Assembly: GCA_017403985.1 (NCBI GenBank)
Contig: JAFRDE010000036.1
Span: 1-64,000 of the forward strand
Source: Ruminococcus sp.
GTDB lineage: Bacteria > Bacillota > Clostridia > Oscillospirales > Acutalibacteraceae
Length of the DNA: 64,000 nucleotides
Direction: 5' to 3'
Shown: one piece after another, positions 19,002-28,201 of the stretch
Numbering within the stretch: the stretch's first letter is position 1
Layout: every line of letters begins with the position of its first letter
Program-made: the position numbers and the translations under genes
Notes under the pieces: generated by a model
The model's database searches: none
The model's input: the letters and a program-made list of their open reading frames with translations, nothing else
Told to the model about the DNA's origin: nothing

Positions 19002-20945
19002 TTACAAGATGTTGACGTCCTCCAAGACGTCAATCAACATTTCTTTCGCTTTCTCGAGGCTGACGTCCTTGAGCTGAACCGCCGCCATCGTCTGGTGACC
19101 GCCGCCGCCCAAAGCCTCCATGACCAGCTGGACGTTGATCTTGCCGAAGGAGCGCGCCGAGATATTCACGGTACGGTTATCGATTCGTGAGATAACAAAG
19201 GACGCGTAGGTATCCTGGATCGACAGCAGGTCGTCCGCTGCCTGCGCGCAGACAACGCGGGAATTGCGGGTAGTATCGTCGGCAACGGTGATCGCACAGT
19301 GATTGACGATCTGAGCGGAGGATACCAGAAGGCTCTTGTCGCGGTAATTCTCGAGCGAATTGGCGAATACGTTGCGGACGGCTACGGTATCGGCGCCCTT
19401 CTTGCGCAGGAACGCCGCCGCTTCAAAGGTACGCACGCCGGTGCTGATAACAAAGTTCTTGGTATCCAGCATGATACCTGCGAGGAGCGCCTCCGCCTCC
19501 ATCTGGGAGAGCACATCGTCGGCAAGGTACTCGACGACCTCGGTGACCAGTTCGCAGGTCGAGGAAGCGGTAGGTTCATGCAGGAACAGCGACGCGGTAT
19601 CGATAAAGTTGACCATCTTGCGGTGGTGGTCGATGATGATGACGTTGCCGCAGTTCTTATACAGCCGGTCGCCTTCGATAAAATCGGGCGACTGGGTATC
19701 AACGATAAACAGCAGGGTGCGCGGGCCCGTCAGCAGCATGCCGCTCTCGGGAGAGATGAACATATCGCGGCGGTTCTCGCTCAGCTTTTCGATCATATCG
19801 GACGCCATCGTGCGGTTGACGTCGGCGACGATATGACATTCCTTGTTGTACTTCTTGGTCACCAGCGCGTACATGCCTGCGGAAGCGCCGATACAGTCGA
19901 GGTCGGAGTAACGGTGACCGGTGATCAGGACATGCTCCGCGCGGGAAATCGCGTCGGCGATCTCCTGAGATACGGCGCGAACGCGAACCTTGGAGGTTTT
20001 TTCGATGCCTTTCGCGACGCCGCCGTAAAAGACGTAATCGCTGCCGGTCAGCACGGCGACCTGATCGCCGCCTCTGCCCAGCGCCATATCCAGCGCTTTT
20101 CTCGCCTGAGAGGCGCTGTCGGTCAGGGTCGCGCATTCATGACCCACGCCGATCGACAGGGTAGCAGGTCTGCCGTTATAGGTCACGGCGCGGATCTCGT
20201 CGAGCAGATCGAATTTTTTCTCCATCTCCTGTTTGAGAACGGCTTCTTCAAAAATCGCAATGTAGCGGTTCTCGCCGAATCGGCGCAGCAGGATATTGCG
20301 GTTAGTCGCCCAGCCGTAAAGGATATTCTCGGCGGCAAGATGCGCCGCGGCAGCCTCCTGCTCCGCGTCGGCGGAAAAGTCCTCGATATTATCGAACACG
20401 ATCAGCGCCACGCTCGTTTTGGTATCGTTATACTGATCGGCGATGTTTTTATAATATGTATCGTCTACAAATTCAAACAGCATACCGTGCTCGGTCTCAC
20501 GACCGAAAACAGTAAACCGCTTACCCGCATACTCAGCGTCGAAGGAACCGCGCTTGACGGCTTCCTCGGGTGTAAGCTCGGCGATAAAACGGCTGATATG
20601 AGTATTAACGCTGTCGTCCTCATCGTTGAGAAAGGCTTTGCGGAACATCGCGTTATACGCGATCAGCTCGCCGTGCGTACCGCAGACGGCAACGGGCGTT
20701 TTCATCGCTTCGAGCGCCTTGTGAGCAGGAGAATAGCAGTCCTTCATCGCCGACTGCGCCACCTCGCGGATATAGTTGCGAAAGCGCAGCGCCATGATAA
20801 AGACCGCCGTTACCACGACCGCGGTAACGCAGAGCTCTACAACGCCCAGTATTTTGTCGTACATCAGGGTAGCGGCTGACATCGGGATCATCAGGACCGC
20901 TAATATCAGACAGGCGGGAAACACTGTCCAAACTTTTCTTTTCAT
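19002..20945 (-). CDS. gdpP: Cyclic-di-AMP phosphodiesterase GdpP (DHH family)
   Basis: Membrane phosphodiesterase that cleaves cyclic-di-AMP, a regulator of potassium and wall homeostasis. 647 residues: two membrane helices (about 7-52), a PAS-like domain (about 80-165), a degenerate GGDEF domain (about 180-300, no GGDEF motif but ALGRGGDQ near 290), then DHH (DLDCIGASAG and VIIIDHHRK) and DHHA1 with GGGGHQTMAA (about 618-627). Domain order matches Bacillus GdpP (YybT). Located between rnj and rplI, as often in Firmicutes. Intact. Confidence 0.93.
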   Translation of the reverse strand: MKRKVWTVFPACLILAVLMIPMSAATLMYDKILGVVELCVTAVVVTAVFIMALRFRNYIREVAQSAMKDCYSPAHKALEAMKTPVAVCGTHGELIAYNAMFRKAFLNDEDDSVNTHISRFIAELTPEEAVKRGSFDAEYAGKRFTVFGRETEHGMLFEFVDDTYYKNIADQYNDTKTSVALIVFDNIEDFSADAEQEAAAAHLAAENILYGWATNRNILLRRFGENRYIAIFEEAVLKQEMEKKFDLLDEIRAVTYNGRPATLSIGVGHECATLTDSASQARKALDMALGRGGDQVAVLTGSDYVFYGGVAKGIEKTSKVRVRAVSQEIADAISRAEHVLITGHRYSDLDCIGASAGMYALVTKKYNKECHIVADVNRTMASDMIEKLSENRRDMFISPESGMLLTGPRTLLFIVDTQSPDFIEGDRLYKNCGNVIIIDHHRKMVNFIDTASLFLHEPTASSTCELVTEVVEYLADDVLSQMEAEALLAGIMLDTKNFVISTGVRTFEAAAFLRKKGADTVAVRNVFANSLENYRDKSLLVSSAQIVNHCAITVADDTTRNSRVVCAQAADDLLSIQDTYASFVISRIDNRTVNISARSFGKINVQLVMEALGGGGHQTMAAVQLKDVSLEKAKEMLIDVLEDVNIL

Positions 20946-20972
20946 AATTCACCTTTTTCTGTGAATGGATTG

Positions 20973-21047
20973 GCAGTTGTTAGTTGGGAGTTGATAGTTT
21001 TTAGTTGACAGTAACTAAAAACTCGAAACTGAAAACTCGAAAATAAA
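20973..21047. repeat. Inverted-arm repeat element in rnj-gdpP gap
   Basis: Left arm AGTTGTTAGTTGGGAG...TTTTTAGTTGACAG and right arm CTAAAAACTCGAAACTGAA are inverted and internally repetitive. Occupies the whole gap. Confidence 0.5.
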
Positions 21048-21056
21048 ACTTGCCGA

Positions 21057-22883
21057 CTAAACTTCCATCAGGATCGGGAGGATCATCGGGGAGCGTCCCG
21101 TCTGGCGGACGATCAGCTTGGCGATATCGTCCTTGATCAGGTTCTTGATCACGCCCCACTCATGGATATTGCGTCGGGAACAATCCTCGAGGATATCCAG
21201 CGACAGGGACTTGATATCGTCCATCAGGTCGCCGCTCTCGCGGACATAGACAAAGCCGCGGGACACGATATCGGGACCGCTGATAACATGACCGTCGTAG
21301 ACGTCCAGCGACGCGACGATGATGATCAGACCGTCCTGACCGAGATGCTTGCGGTCGCGCAGGACGATGGAACCGACGTCGCCCACGCCGAGGCCGTCGA
21401 CAAAGACCTTGCCGGCGGGAACGGGATCAGCTTCCTTGATACCGTCGCTCTCGCTGATCTCAACGCACTTGCCGATATCGCCGATGTAAATATTCTTGCT
21501 GTCCATACCCATTGACATGGCGATGGAGCGATGCTTCTGGAGCATCTTCTGTTCGCCGTGGATAGGAACGAAATAAGCGGGTTTTACCAGAGAATGGATG
21601 AGCTTGAGCTCTTCCTGACAGGCGTGACCGGAGACATGTACTTCGTACATGCTCTCATAGACGACCTCGCAGCCGCGCTTCAAGAGCTCGTCGACGACAT
21701 TGCCGACCGTACGCTCGTTGCCGGGGATGGGCTTCGCGGAAATAATGATGAAATCGCCCGCGCCGACACTTACCTTGCGGTGGTCGGAATACGCCATGCG
21801 GGACAGGGCGGACATCGGTTCGCCCTGGGAACCGGTGGTCGCCAGCACGATCTTCTCGGGCGGATACGCCTTGAGCTGATCGATGTCAATGATCAGGTTA
21901 TCGGGGACCTCGACATAGCCGAGTTCCTGCGCTACCTTCATATAGTTGATCATGGAGCGTCCGGAGAAAGCGACCTTTCTGCCGTACTTCACGGCACAGT
22001 TGATGATCTGCTGGATACGGCTGATATTGGACGCGAAGGTCGCGATGATGATGCGCTTATTGTATGCGGTGGAAAACAGTTTATCGAAGCTGTCGGTGAC
22101 GCGCTGCTCGGTCTGGGTATAGCCGGGACGCTCCGCGTTGGTGCTCTCGGCAAACAGTGCCAGAACGCCCTCGTCGCCCAAAGCGGCAAAGCGGTTAAGG
22201 TCGGTCATCTTGCCCTCGATCGGGGTGTAATCGACCTTGAAGTCGCCGGTATGCACGATGATGCCCGCGGGGGTACGCATCGCGATGGCTACCGCGTCGG
22301 GGATACTGTGGTTGACGTGAATCAGCTCGATATCAAAGCAGCCGAGGCTGAAGCGGTCTCCTGCGCTCTTCTTGATCAGCGTCGGCGGCGCCGAGAGGCT
22401 GTGCTCCTTCAATTTGTTCTCGATCAGTCCGATCGTCAGGGGTGTACCGTAGATCGGGACGTTGATTTTCGCCAGCAGATACGGGATACCGCCGATATGA
22501 TCCTCGTGTCCGTGGGTGATGACCACGCCGCGGATCTTGTCGCGGTTCTGCTCCAGATAGGTGTAGTCGGGGATGACCAAATCGACGCCGAGCATATCGC
22601 CGTCAGGGAACGCCATACCGGAATCGACGATGATCATATCGCCTTCGCACTCGAAGACGGTCAGGTTCTTACCGACCTCGTTCAGACCGCCGAGGAACGC
22701 CACACGGATCGGCGGCTTGGGCGGCTGCGCCTTCTTGGCTGACTTAGCGCGCGACTTGCCCTTATTGTTGGCGGTCACCTTGGGTTTATAGGCGCGCTTT
22801 ACGTTCGCGGCTTTCACTTTTTTATCTGTACCGGGGGCTTTGTCCGGTTTTTTCATTTGAGGCTTCTTTTTTGTTTCGCTCAA
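21057..22883 (-). CDS. rnj: Ribonuclease J
   Basis: Metallo-beta-lactamase/beta-CASP ribonuclease with 5' exonuclease and endonuclease activity; central to mRNA decay and rRNA maturation. The zinc motif HGHEDH is at 124-129; the beta-CASP region and C-terminal domain follow to residue 608. An unusual N-terminal extension of about 58 residues is rich in Lys, Pro and Ala and probably disordered, likely RNA- or partner-binding. The start is TTG 22883, with AAGGAGG seven bases upstream; a promoter TTGACC-17-TATAGT lies at 23023-23051. First gene of the block rnj-gdpP-rplI-dnaB-tilS-hpt-ftsH. Confidence 0.94.
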   Translation of the reverse strand: MSETKKKPQMKKPDKAPGTDKKVKAANVKRAYKPKVTANNKGKSRAKSAKKAQPPKPPIRVAFLGGLNEVGKNLTVFECEGDMIIVDSGMAFPDGDMLGVDLVIPDYTYLEQNRDKIRGVVITHGHEDHIGGIPYLLAKINVPIYGTPLTIGLIENKLKEHSLSAPPTLIKKSAGDRFSLGCFDIELIHVNHSIPDAVAIAMRTPAGIIVHTGDFKVDYTPIEGKMTDLNRFAALGDEGVLALFAESTNAERPGYTQTEQRVTDSFDKLFSTAYNKRIIIATFASNISRIQQIINCAVKYGRKVAFSGRSMINYMKVAQELGYVEVPDNLIIDIDQLKAYPPEKIVLATTGSQGEPMSALSRMAYSDHRKVSVGAGDFIIISAKPIPGNERTVGNVVDELLKRGCEVVYESMYEVHVSGHACQEELKLIHSLVKPAYFVPIHGEQKMLQKHRSIAMSMGMDSKNIYIGDIGKCVEISESDGIKEADPVPAGKVFVDGLGVGDVGSIVLRDRKHLGQDGLIIIVASLDVYDGHVISGPDIVSRGFVYVRESGDLMDDIKSLSLDILEDCSRRNIHEWGVIKNLIKDDIAKLIVRQTGRSPMILPILMEV

Positions 22884-23022
22884 ATCAATACCTCCTTATA
22901 TCATATATAGTTGAATAAATCTATTGTTATCCGTCCCCTAAACGCTCCGGAACGGATGAAATCCATAGGGAAAACGTGAAATATTCTCGCAAAAAGAACA
23001 TACTCCCACTTATACATCATAT

Positions 23023-23051
23023 ACTATACCTCAAAAACGCTTTCAGGTCAA
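23023..23051 (-). promoter_or_regulatory. Sigma-A promoter of rnj block
   Basis: Minus strand TTGACC, 17 bases, TATAGT; about 140 bases of leader precede the TTG start. Confidence 0.65.
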
Positions 23052-23136
23052 GTGCCGTACCTTAATACTGGTAATTTTTTCCGCTATTCTATTATAGGTG
23101 AGATATATGAGCAATAAACAGAACATCATAAAATGC

Positions 23137-23166
23137 TTGTCAACGCGAGGTGAGGTATGGTATAAT
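23137..23166 (+). promoter_or_regulatory. Sigma-A promoter of rnhA
   Basis: TTGTCA at 23137-23142, 18-base spacer, TATAAT at 23161-23166, 35 bases before ATG 23202. Confidence 0.7.
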
Positions 23167-23201
23167 ACAAAAAAACAGAAACCCACAAAGGATGATACCA
23201 C

Positions 23202-23639
23202 ATGAAAACAGTTGAAATCTATACGGACGGCGCGTGCTCGGGCAATCCCGGTCCCGGCGGCTGGGGCGCTGTCCTGCGCTATAACGGCAGAGAAAAGGAG
23301 ATATCCGGCGGCGAGCCGAACACAACCAACAACCGCATGGAGCTGATGGCGGTGATCGAAGCGCTGAGCCTGTTGAAGGAGCCCTGTCACGTCCTGCTGT
23401 ACTCCGACAGCCAGTATGTGTGCAATGCGCTGAGCTTAGGCTGGGCGAGGAAATGGCAATCTAACGGCTGGATGCGCAACAAAAAAGAAAAAGCCCTGAA
23501 TCCCGAATTATGGGACAGGCTTTTAAAGCTGTGCGATATTCACGAGGTAGAGCCGATCTGGGTAAAGGGACACGCCGGTCATCCGGAAAATGAGCGGTGT
23601 GATCAGATGGCGGTCGCCGAGAGCAGGAAGTTCATGTGA
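23202..23639 (+). CDS. rnhA: Ribonuclease HI
   Basis: Cleaves RNA of RNA-DNA hybrids (primers, R-loops). 145 residues. All four catalytic acids are visible: Asp9 (IYTDGAC), Glu47 (NNRMEL), Asp69 (YSDSQY) and Asp134 (NERCDQMA). The HAGHPENE active-site loop is present. Length matches Escherichia-type RNase HI, with no N-terminal hybrid-binding domain. Single-gene unit with its own promoter and terminator. Confidence 0.96.
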   Translation: MKTVEIYTDGACSGNPGPGGWGAVLRYNGREKEISGGEPNTTNNRMELMAVIEALSLLKEPCHVLLYSDSQYVCNALSLGWARKWQSNGWMRNKKEKALNPELWDRLLKLCDIHEVEPIWVKGHAGHPENERCDQMAVAESRKFM

Positions 23640-23720
23640 AAACAATGCAACCCACCCCTGAGTCGTGCCAACCTTTGAGCAAGTCTCAGAATGACAATGA
23701 TTCATCTTTTTGAATACACA

Positions 23721-23755
23721 AAAATCCCGACGCAAGCCACTGCGTCGGGATTTTA
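23721..23755 (+). terminator. Terminator of rnhA
   Basis: AAAATCCCGACGCA and TGCGTCGGGATTTT: 14-bp stem, 6-base loop, T run; also usable by nrdR from the other side. Confidence 0.8.
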
Positions 23756-23809
23756 TAATATACAGTAAGCGGAGGAAGTTTATCGCGCAAAAATTTATTA
23801 TGAAAGGAT

Positions 23810-24265
23810 TTATTTCTCATTCAGGAGCTTGTTCAGCTCTTCCATAAAGGTGTTGATATCCTTGAACTGGCGGTAGACGGAAGCGAAACGCACATAGGCT
23901 ACCTCGTCGACGTTCTTGAGCTGTTCCATGGTCAGTTCGCCGATGGTCATCGAGGTGACCTCGCGGTCGAGCGAGCTCTGGAGCTGTGCTTCGATAGAAT
24001 CCACCATCCCCTCGATCTGCTTGACGGATACGGGACGCTTCTCGCACGCGCGCAGGATACCCGCGGTCAGTTTATTGCGGTCAAAGACCTCGCGGCTCTT
24101 GTCGCGCTTGACGACGACGATCGGAACTGTCTCGATCACCTCATGGGTCGTAAAACGCTTGCCGCATTTCAGACACTCGCGGCGGCGGCGTATACGCTCG
24201 CCCTCGTCGGCGGGACGGGAATCGATAACTTTGCTTTCTTCATATCCGCAGTAGGGACACTTCAT
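23810..24265 (-). CDS. nrdR: Transcriptional repressor NrdR
   Basis: Zinc- and ATP/dATP-responsive repressor of ribonucleotide reductase genes. 151 residues. Zinc ribbon with Cys3, Cys6, Cys31 and Cys34 (MKCPYC...CLKC), then an ATP-cone domain (about 47-137). ATG 24265 is used; the longer frame to 24334 begins upstream of the promoter TTGAAA-17-TATAAT at 24306-24334. No nrd genes lie in the window. Confidence 0.95.
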   Translation of the reverse strand: MKCPYCGYEESKVIDSRPADEGERIRRRRECLKCGKRFTTHEVIETVPIVVVKRDKSREVFDRNKLTAGILRACEKRPVSVKQIEGMVDSIEAQLQSSLDREVTSMTIGELTMEQLKNVDEVAYVRFASVYRQFKDINTFMEELNKLLNEK

Positions 24266-24305
24266 GTCAACACCCCATATCTTGTATCTTAATTCTACAT
24301 TAGAA

Positions 24306-24334
24306 ATTATAATCCATATATAGCGTGTTTTCAA
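24306..24334 (-). promoter_or_regulatory. Sigma-A promoter of nrdR
   Basis: Minus strand TTGAAA, 17 bases, TATAAT, about 40 bases from the ATG. Confidence 0.75.
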
Positions 24335-24389
24335 GTTAACGTTTTGTAATGTGAGATTACAATTTTTTATTCAAAATAAGAAATATAAA

Positions 24390-24442
24390 AAGCAAGATGA
24401 TCTGAGACTTCACATGAGAGTCACACTTCACCTTGCTTATTA
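24390..24442 (-). terminator. Probable terminator of hydG-hydF unit
   Basis: AAGCAAG and CTTGCTT bracket a long interior loop after the hydF stop, followed on the minus strand by TTTTTATA. Confidence 0.45.
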
Positions 24443-24445
24443 TTT

Positions 24446-25627
24446 TTATTTAACGATTTGAAGCGCCCTGTCAAGTATACCGTTCATCGCGGCGATCGCG
24501 ATACCGTAGTTCACCATGGGAACGCCTTCCGCCTTGGCGGTGTTCTGACGGTACCGCATCTCCTTTTCGTTGAGCATACAGCCGCCGCAGTGGACGATCA
24601 CTTTGAATGCGGACAGATTATCCGGGAAAGTGCCTCCGGAAGTAAAGCTGAATTCAGGCTCTGCGCCGCTGTATTCACGAATCCACGCAGGGAGCTTGAC
24701 GGTGCCGATATCGCCGCACTGGCGGTGATGGGTACAACCCTCGGATATCAGGACTTGATCGCCGTTTCGGAGATTCTTCAGCATATTCGCGCCTCGGATC
24801 AGGCTGTCGAGATCGCCCTTATAGCGGGCGAACAGGATGGAGAACGAGGTCAGCGGGACGTCCGCGGGAACGTCTGCGGATACCCTTTTAAACGCCTGTG
24901 AGTCCGTGATCACCAGCGCGGGCTTGTCGCTCAGCTTTGACAGCGTCGCTTTCAGCTCAGTATCCTGACAGCATACGACCGTACAGTGGTGATCAAGCAG
25001 TTCGCGCAGGGTCTGCTGCTGGGGCAGAATGATACGGCCCTTGGGAGCGGACTCGTCGATCGGAATGACCAGAACAACAATATCTCCCTCATCCACAAGA
25101 TCGGCGACGATGAACTTTTCTTTATCTTCTGTATTGATGATATGCGCGAGGCGCTCTTTGAGCTCCCCTATCCCCTCGCCCGTCAAAGCACTGATGAGCA
25201 GTTCGTGATCATTCAGATGCGGTTTAGCACGCATGATATCGCTTTTGTTATAAACAACGAGGTACGGCAGCTTGCGGCTGACGAATTCATCGATCAGTTT
25301 TTCATCCGCGTCGGCCAGACCGACGGTACCGTCCACGACCAAAACGGCGATATCCGTCTTTCGCAGGACTTCTCTGGTACGCTCGACGCGCAGCTCGCCC
25401 AAGGCGCCCTCATCGTCGAAGCCGGGAGTATCGATGATCACGACGGGTCCCAAGGGCAGGAGCTCCATCGCCTTTTTGACGGGATCGGTGGTGGTGCCGA
25501 GGGTCTCGGAAACCACGGATATGCGTTGATTGGTCACGGCGTTGACCACGCTGGATTTGCCCGCGTTGCGGCGTCCGAAGAATGCGATATGCGGACGCAA
25601 AGCGGATACGGTTGTGTTTAATGACAT
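24446..25627 (-). CDS. hydF: [FeFe]-hydrogenase H-cluster maturation GTPase HydF
   Basis: Scaffold GTPase on which the 2Fe subcluster is assembled before transfer to apo-hydrogenase. 393 residues. GTPase motifs: G1 GRRNAGKSS (about 18-26), G3 DTPGFDD, G4 NKSD. The C-terminal cluster-binding domain has the CxH...HCGGC ligand set (SEGCTHH near 306 and VHCGGCML near 351). ATG 25627 has GTGAGG upstream. Downstream of hydG, from which it is separated by one repeat element. No hydrogenase structural gene or hydE is in the window. Confidence 0.94.
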   Translation of the reverse strand: MSLNTTVSALRPHIAFFGRRNAGKSSVVNAVTNQRISVVSETLGTTTDPVKKAMELLPLGPVVIIDTPGFDDEGALGELRVERTREVLRKTDIAVLVVDGTVGLADADEKLIDEFVSRKLPYLVVYNKSDIMRAKPHLNDHELLISALTGEGIGELKERLAHIINTEDKEKFIVADLVDEGDIVVLVIPIDESAPKGRIILPQQQTLRELLDHHCTVVCCQDTELKATLSKLSDKPALVITDSQAFKRVSADVPADVPLTSFSILFARYKGDLDSLIRGANMLKNLRNGDQVLISEGCTHHRQCGDIGTVKLPAWIREYSGAEPEFSFTSGGTFPDNLSAFKVIVHCGGCMLNEKEMRYRQNTAKAEGVPMVNYGIAIAAMNGILDRALQIVK

Positions 25628-25648
25628 AATAACCTCACAAATAAATAT

Positions 25649-25813
25649 GTCATTGCGAGGGAGCGCCTCAGCGACCGCGGCAATCCCCCTGTCATTAATG
25701 CCGTTCGATATAAGAAACGGTAAATCTCCGCTTTGTGGGATTACCACAGCCTGCCGCTTGACACGCGTGTCCGCGGCACCTCCCTGACGGGAGGCTTCGG
25801 GCTTCGCAATGAC
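25649..25813. repeat. GTCATTGCGAGG repeat, copy A
   Basis: Begins GTCATTGCGAGG and ends TTCGCAATGAC; contains TTAATGCCGTT and CTTTGTGGGATTACCAC. Fills the hydG-hydF gap. About 165 bp; a MITE-like element with terminal inverted repeats. Confidence 0.75.
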
Positions 25814-25823
25814 AGCGATTCTA

Positions 25824-27272
25824 TTAAAATCTGAAGTCTCTCCGATTTGAATTCTTGATATCCTCGATGTTCTGAGCGGCGATCGCTCTTACCTTGTCCT
25901 TGGGGATGCGCTTGAGTTCCTCTTCGATCATCTTGAAGCCGATCGACTTGGTCTCGGGGGAAGCATAGTCCACGAGGTACTCAGCGAGGGTCATCAGCGC
26001 GTTCGGGTGGCAGCAGTTAAGGATCTGACCGCTCTTGCACAGCGACATGAAGCGGTCGCCTGTGCGTCCCTCGCGGTAGCAGGCGGTGCAGAACGACGGG
26101 ATGTGTCCGCTCTTCATCAGCCATGCGACGACCTCGTCAAGGGTGCGCTGATCGGAAACATTGAACTGCTCGGTATCGTGCGGACGCTCCTTTTCGGCGT
26201 AGCCGCCGACAGAGGTACGGGAGCCGCCGGATACCTGCGAAATGCCGAGGCGCAGGAGCTTCGAGCGCACTTCTTCACTCTCGCGGGTGGAAATGATCAT
26301 GCCGGTATAGGGTACCGCCAGACGGATGCAGGCGGTGATCTTCTCGAAGGTCTCGTCGTCGATACCGCCGTCGAACTCATCGGGGTCGATATCGTCGGCG
26401 CGCTTGACACGCGGGACGGAGATCGTGTGCGGGCCGACGCCGTGAACGGCCTCGAGATGCTCCGCGTGCATGATCAAGCCCGCAAACTCGTATTTATACA
26501 GCTCCAGACCGAAAAGAACGCCTAAACCGACGTCGTCGATGCCGCCTTCCATAGCGCGGTCCATCGCCTCGGTATGGTAGTCATAATTATGCTTGGGTCC
26601 CGTGGGATGGAGCTTTAAGTAGCTCTCCTTATGATAGGTCTCCTGGAAGAGAATATAGGTGCCGATGCCCGCATCCTTGAGTTTGCGGTAATTCTCGACG
26701 GTGGTCGCGGCGATATTGACATTCACGCGGCGGATCGCGCCGTTCTTGTGATGGATGCTGTAGATGGTATCGATGCACTCGAGGATGTACTCGATCGGAC
26801 TGTTGACGGGATCCTCGCCGCTTTCAATAGCGAGGCGCTTGTGTCCCATATCCTGCAGAGCGATGACCTCTGCCTTGACTTCCTCCTGCGTCAGTTTCTT
26901 GCGCGGGATGGTCTTGTTTTTCATATGGTAGGGGCAGTACAGGCAGCCGTTGACGCAGTAATTAGACAGATACAGCGGTGCGAAGATGACGATACGGTTG
27001 CCGTAGAACGCGAGCTTGATCTCTTCGGCGATCTCGTAGATGCGCTCGGTGACGGCGGGGTCGTCGCAGGCAAGCAGGACGGAAGCCTCGCGATGCGTCA
27101 GACCGTTGCAGCGGCAGCCGCCGGCAGTCGGGATGGGACGCGCCTTTTCGAGGATATCGTTGATCAGCTCCATATTGTTTTTATTCTTTTCGGCATACGC
27201 CAAAGTTTCTCTGATTTCTTCGTCGTTGATAAATTCTTCGGCGTGCAATGATTTGGGATTGTAGACAGCCAT
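25824..27272 (-). CDS. hydG: [FeFe]-hydrogenase maturation radical-SAM enzyme HydG
   Basis: Radical-SAM tyrosine lyase that makes the CO and CN ligands (an Fe-Cys-CO-CN synthon) for the H-cluster. 482 residues. The SAM cluster motif CX3CX2C is C106, C110, C113 (CVNGCLYC), and the C-terminal auxiliary cluster ligands are in CTACYREGRTGDRF...CKSG. Length and both motifs fit HydG rather than ThiH. ATG 27272 has AAGGAGA upstream. Upstream gene is the TM1266-type regulator. Confidence 0.95.
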   Translation of the reverse strand: MAVYNPKSLHAEEFINDEEIRETLAYAEKNKNNMELINDILEKARPIPTAGGCRCNGLTHREASVLLACDDPAVTERIYEIAEEIKLAFYGNRIVIFAPLYLSNYCVNGCLYCPYHMKNKTIPRKKLTQEEVKAEVIALQDMGHKRLAIESGEDPVNSPIEYILECIDTIYSIHHKNGAIRRVNVNIAATTVENYRKLKDAGIGTYILFQETYHKESYLKLHPTGPKHNYDYHTEAMDRAMEGGIDDVGLGVLFGLELYKYEFAGLIMHAEHLEAVHGVGPHTISVPRVKRADDIDPDEFDGGIDDETFEKITACIRLAVPYTGMIISTRESEEVRSKLLRLGISQVSGGSRTSVGGYAEKERPHDTEQFNVSDQRTLDEVVAWLMKSGHIPSFCTACYREGRTGDRFMSLCKSGQILNCCHPNALMTLAEYLVDYASPETKSIGFKMIEEELKRIPKDKVRAIAAQNIEDIKNSNRRDFRF

Positions 27273-27298
27273 AATATGTTCTCCTTTATTTTATTATC

Positions 27299-27453
27299 GT
27301 CATTCCGAGGAGGGCAAATCTATTGTTTCCGGGAAGATGTTCACTAAATTGCCCGACGTGGGAATCCCATTGTCGTTAATACCGTTTTCAGTATCAGAAG
27401 CAGTGATTTTCTCTTTGTGGGATTGCCACGGTCGCAAGCTCCCTCGCAATGAC
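27299..27453. repeat. GTCATTGCGAGG repeat, copy B
   Basis: Begins GTCATTCCGAGG and ends CCTCGCAATGAC; core has GTTAATACCGTTTTCAG and TTTGTGGGATTGCCACGG. Fills the gap between the regulator gene and hydG. Confidence 0.8.
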
Positions 27454-27461
27454 TTCTTATG

Positions 27462-27707
27462 TTATATTGAAGCGTACGCGGTCTTGACGCTCACGCCGCT
27501 CAAAGAGCCGATGCGTCCGCTCAAAGCGGCGATCTTATCCTGCGGCGCGTCTACGGCAACGCTGATCAGGCGCACATTGCGCTCCTTGTACGGCACGCCC
27601 ATGCGTCCGATGACGTAGTCAGAAAAGCCGGACAACAGCTCGTTGATCTCGGACGTCGCGTTGTCGTCCTCGACGATAATACTGATAACAGCGACTCGTG
27701 TATCCAT
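27462..27707 (-). CDS. Iron-only hydrogenase system regulator (TM1266 family)
   Basis: An 81-residue ACT/NikR C-terminal-like domain protein that commonly accompanies hydEFG genes; its ligand is not established. The sequence starts MDTRVAVISIIVED and has GRMGVPYKERNVRLISVAVD (about 34-53), typical of the family. AAGGAAG precedes ATG 27707. The gene is flanked on both sides by near-identical direct copies of the 155-bp repeat. Confidence 0.85.
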   Translation of the reverse strand: MDTRVAVISIIVEDDNATSEINELLSGFSDYVIGRMGVPYKERNVRLISVAVDAPQDKIAALSGRIGSLSGVSVKTAYASI

Positions 27708-27731
27708 ATAGTCACTTCCTTAGATGTTTTT

Positions 27732-27883
27732 GTCATTCCGAGGAGGGTAAATCTCTTTTTGTTTAGATCCTCCCATAATTGCCCGACGCGGGAATACCCT
27801 TGTTGTTAATACCGTTTCCAGTATCTGAAACAGTTATTTCCACTTTGTGGGATTGCCACGGTCGCAAGCTCCCTCGCAATGAC
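27732..27883. repeat. GTCATTGCGAGG repeat, copy C
   Basis: Begins GTCATTCCGAGG, ends CCTCGCAATGAC; the last 36 bases are nearly identical to copy B. It would lie in the 5' leader of the hyd transcript. Confidence 0.8.
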
Positions 27884-28015
27884 ATTGGTTAGGCATAAAA
27901 AAGCCGCACCTTCAGGCGCGGCAGATACAATGATCCCTTATCGGAACGATTTCGTATTGTCAGCGCCTTTCACTCAGGAACACAGCCCTTTATGTCAGGT
28001 CAACTTGATAGATTC

Positions 28016-28044
28016 AGTCTATCACAAGATTCTCGTTTCGTCAA
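28016..28044 (-). promoter_or_regulatory. Promoter toward the hyd cluster
   Basis: Minus strand TTGACG, 17 bases, TAGACT. The leader to ATG 27707 would be about 300 bases and include repeat copy C. Confidence 0.55.
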
Positions 28045-28055
28045 CCGCTTATTTA

Positions 28056-28084
28056 TTGACTTTTTCCGACAATTTCAGTATAAT
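28056..28084 (+). promoter_or_regulatory. Sigma-A promoter of acyltransferase gene
   Basis: TTGACT, 17-base spacer, TATAAT. Divergent from the hyd promoter; the -35 boxes are 11 bases apart. Confidence 0.75.
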
Positions 28085-28133
28085 CCGAGTAGAAGCACAT
28101 ATAAATGGTTTGAAATGATTATCAACACTATGA

Positions 28134-28178
28134 TTCTCTGTTTGCGGATTGCCGCGGGCTAAAGCCCCCGCAATGACG
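28134..28178. repeat. Partial GTCATTGCGAGG repeat
   Basis: TTTGCGGATTGCCGCGGGC...GCCCCCGCAATGACG: only the right end of the family, in the leader of the acyltransferase gene. Confidence 0.6.
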
Positions 28179-28201
28179 ATTGATTTTTTAAGAGGAAAAT
28201 G

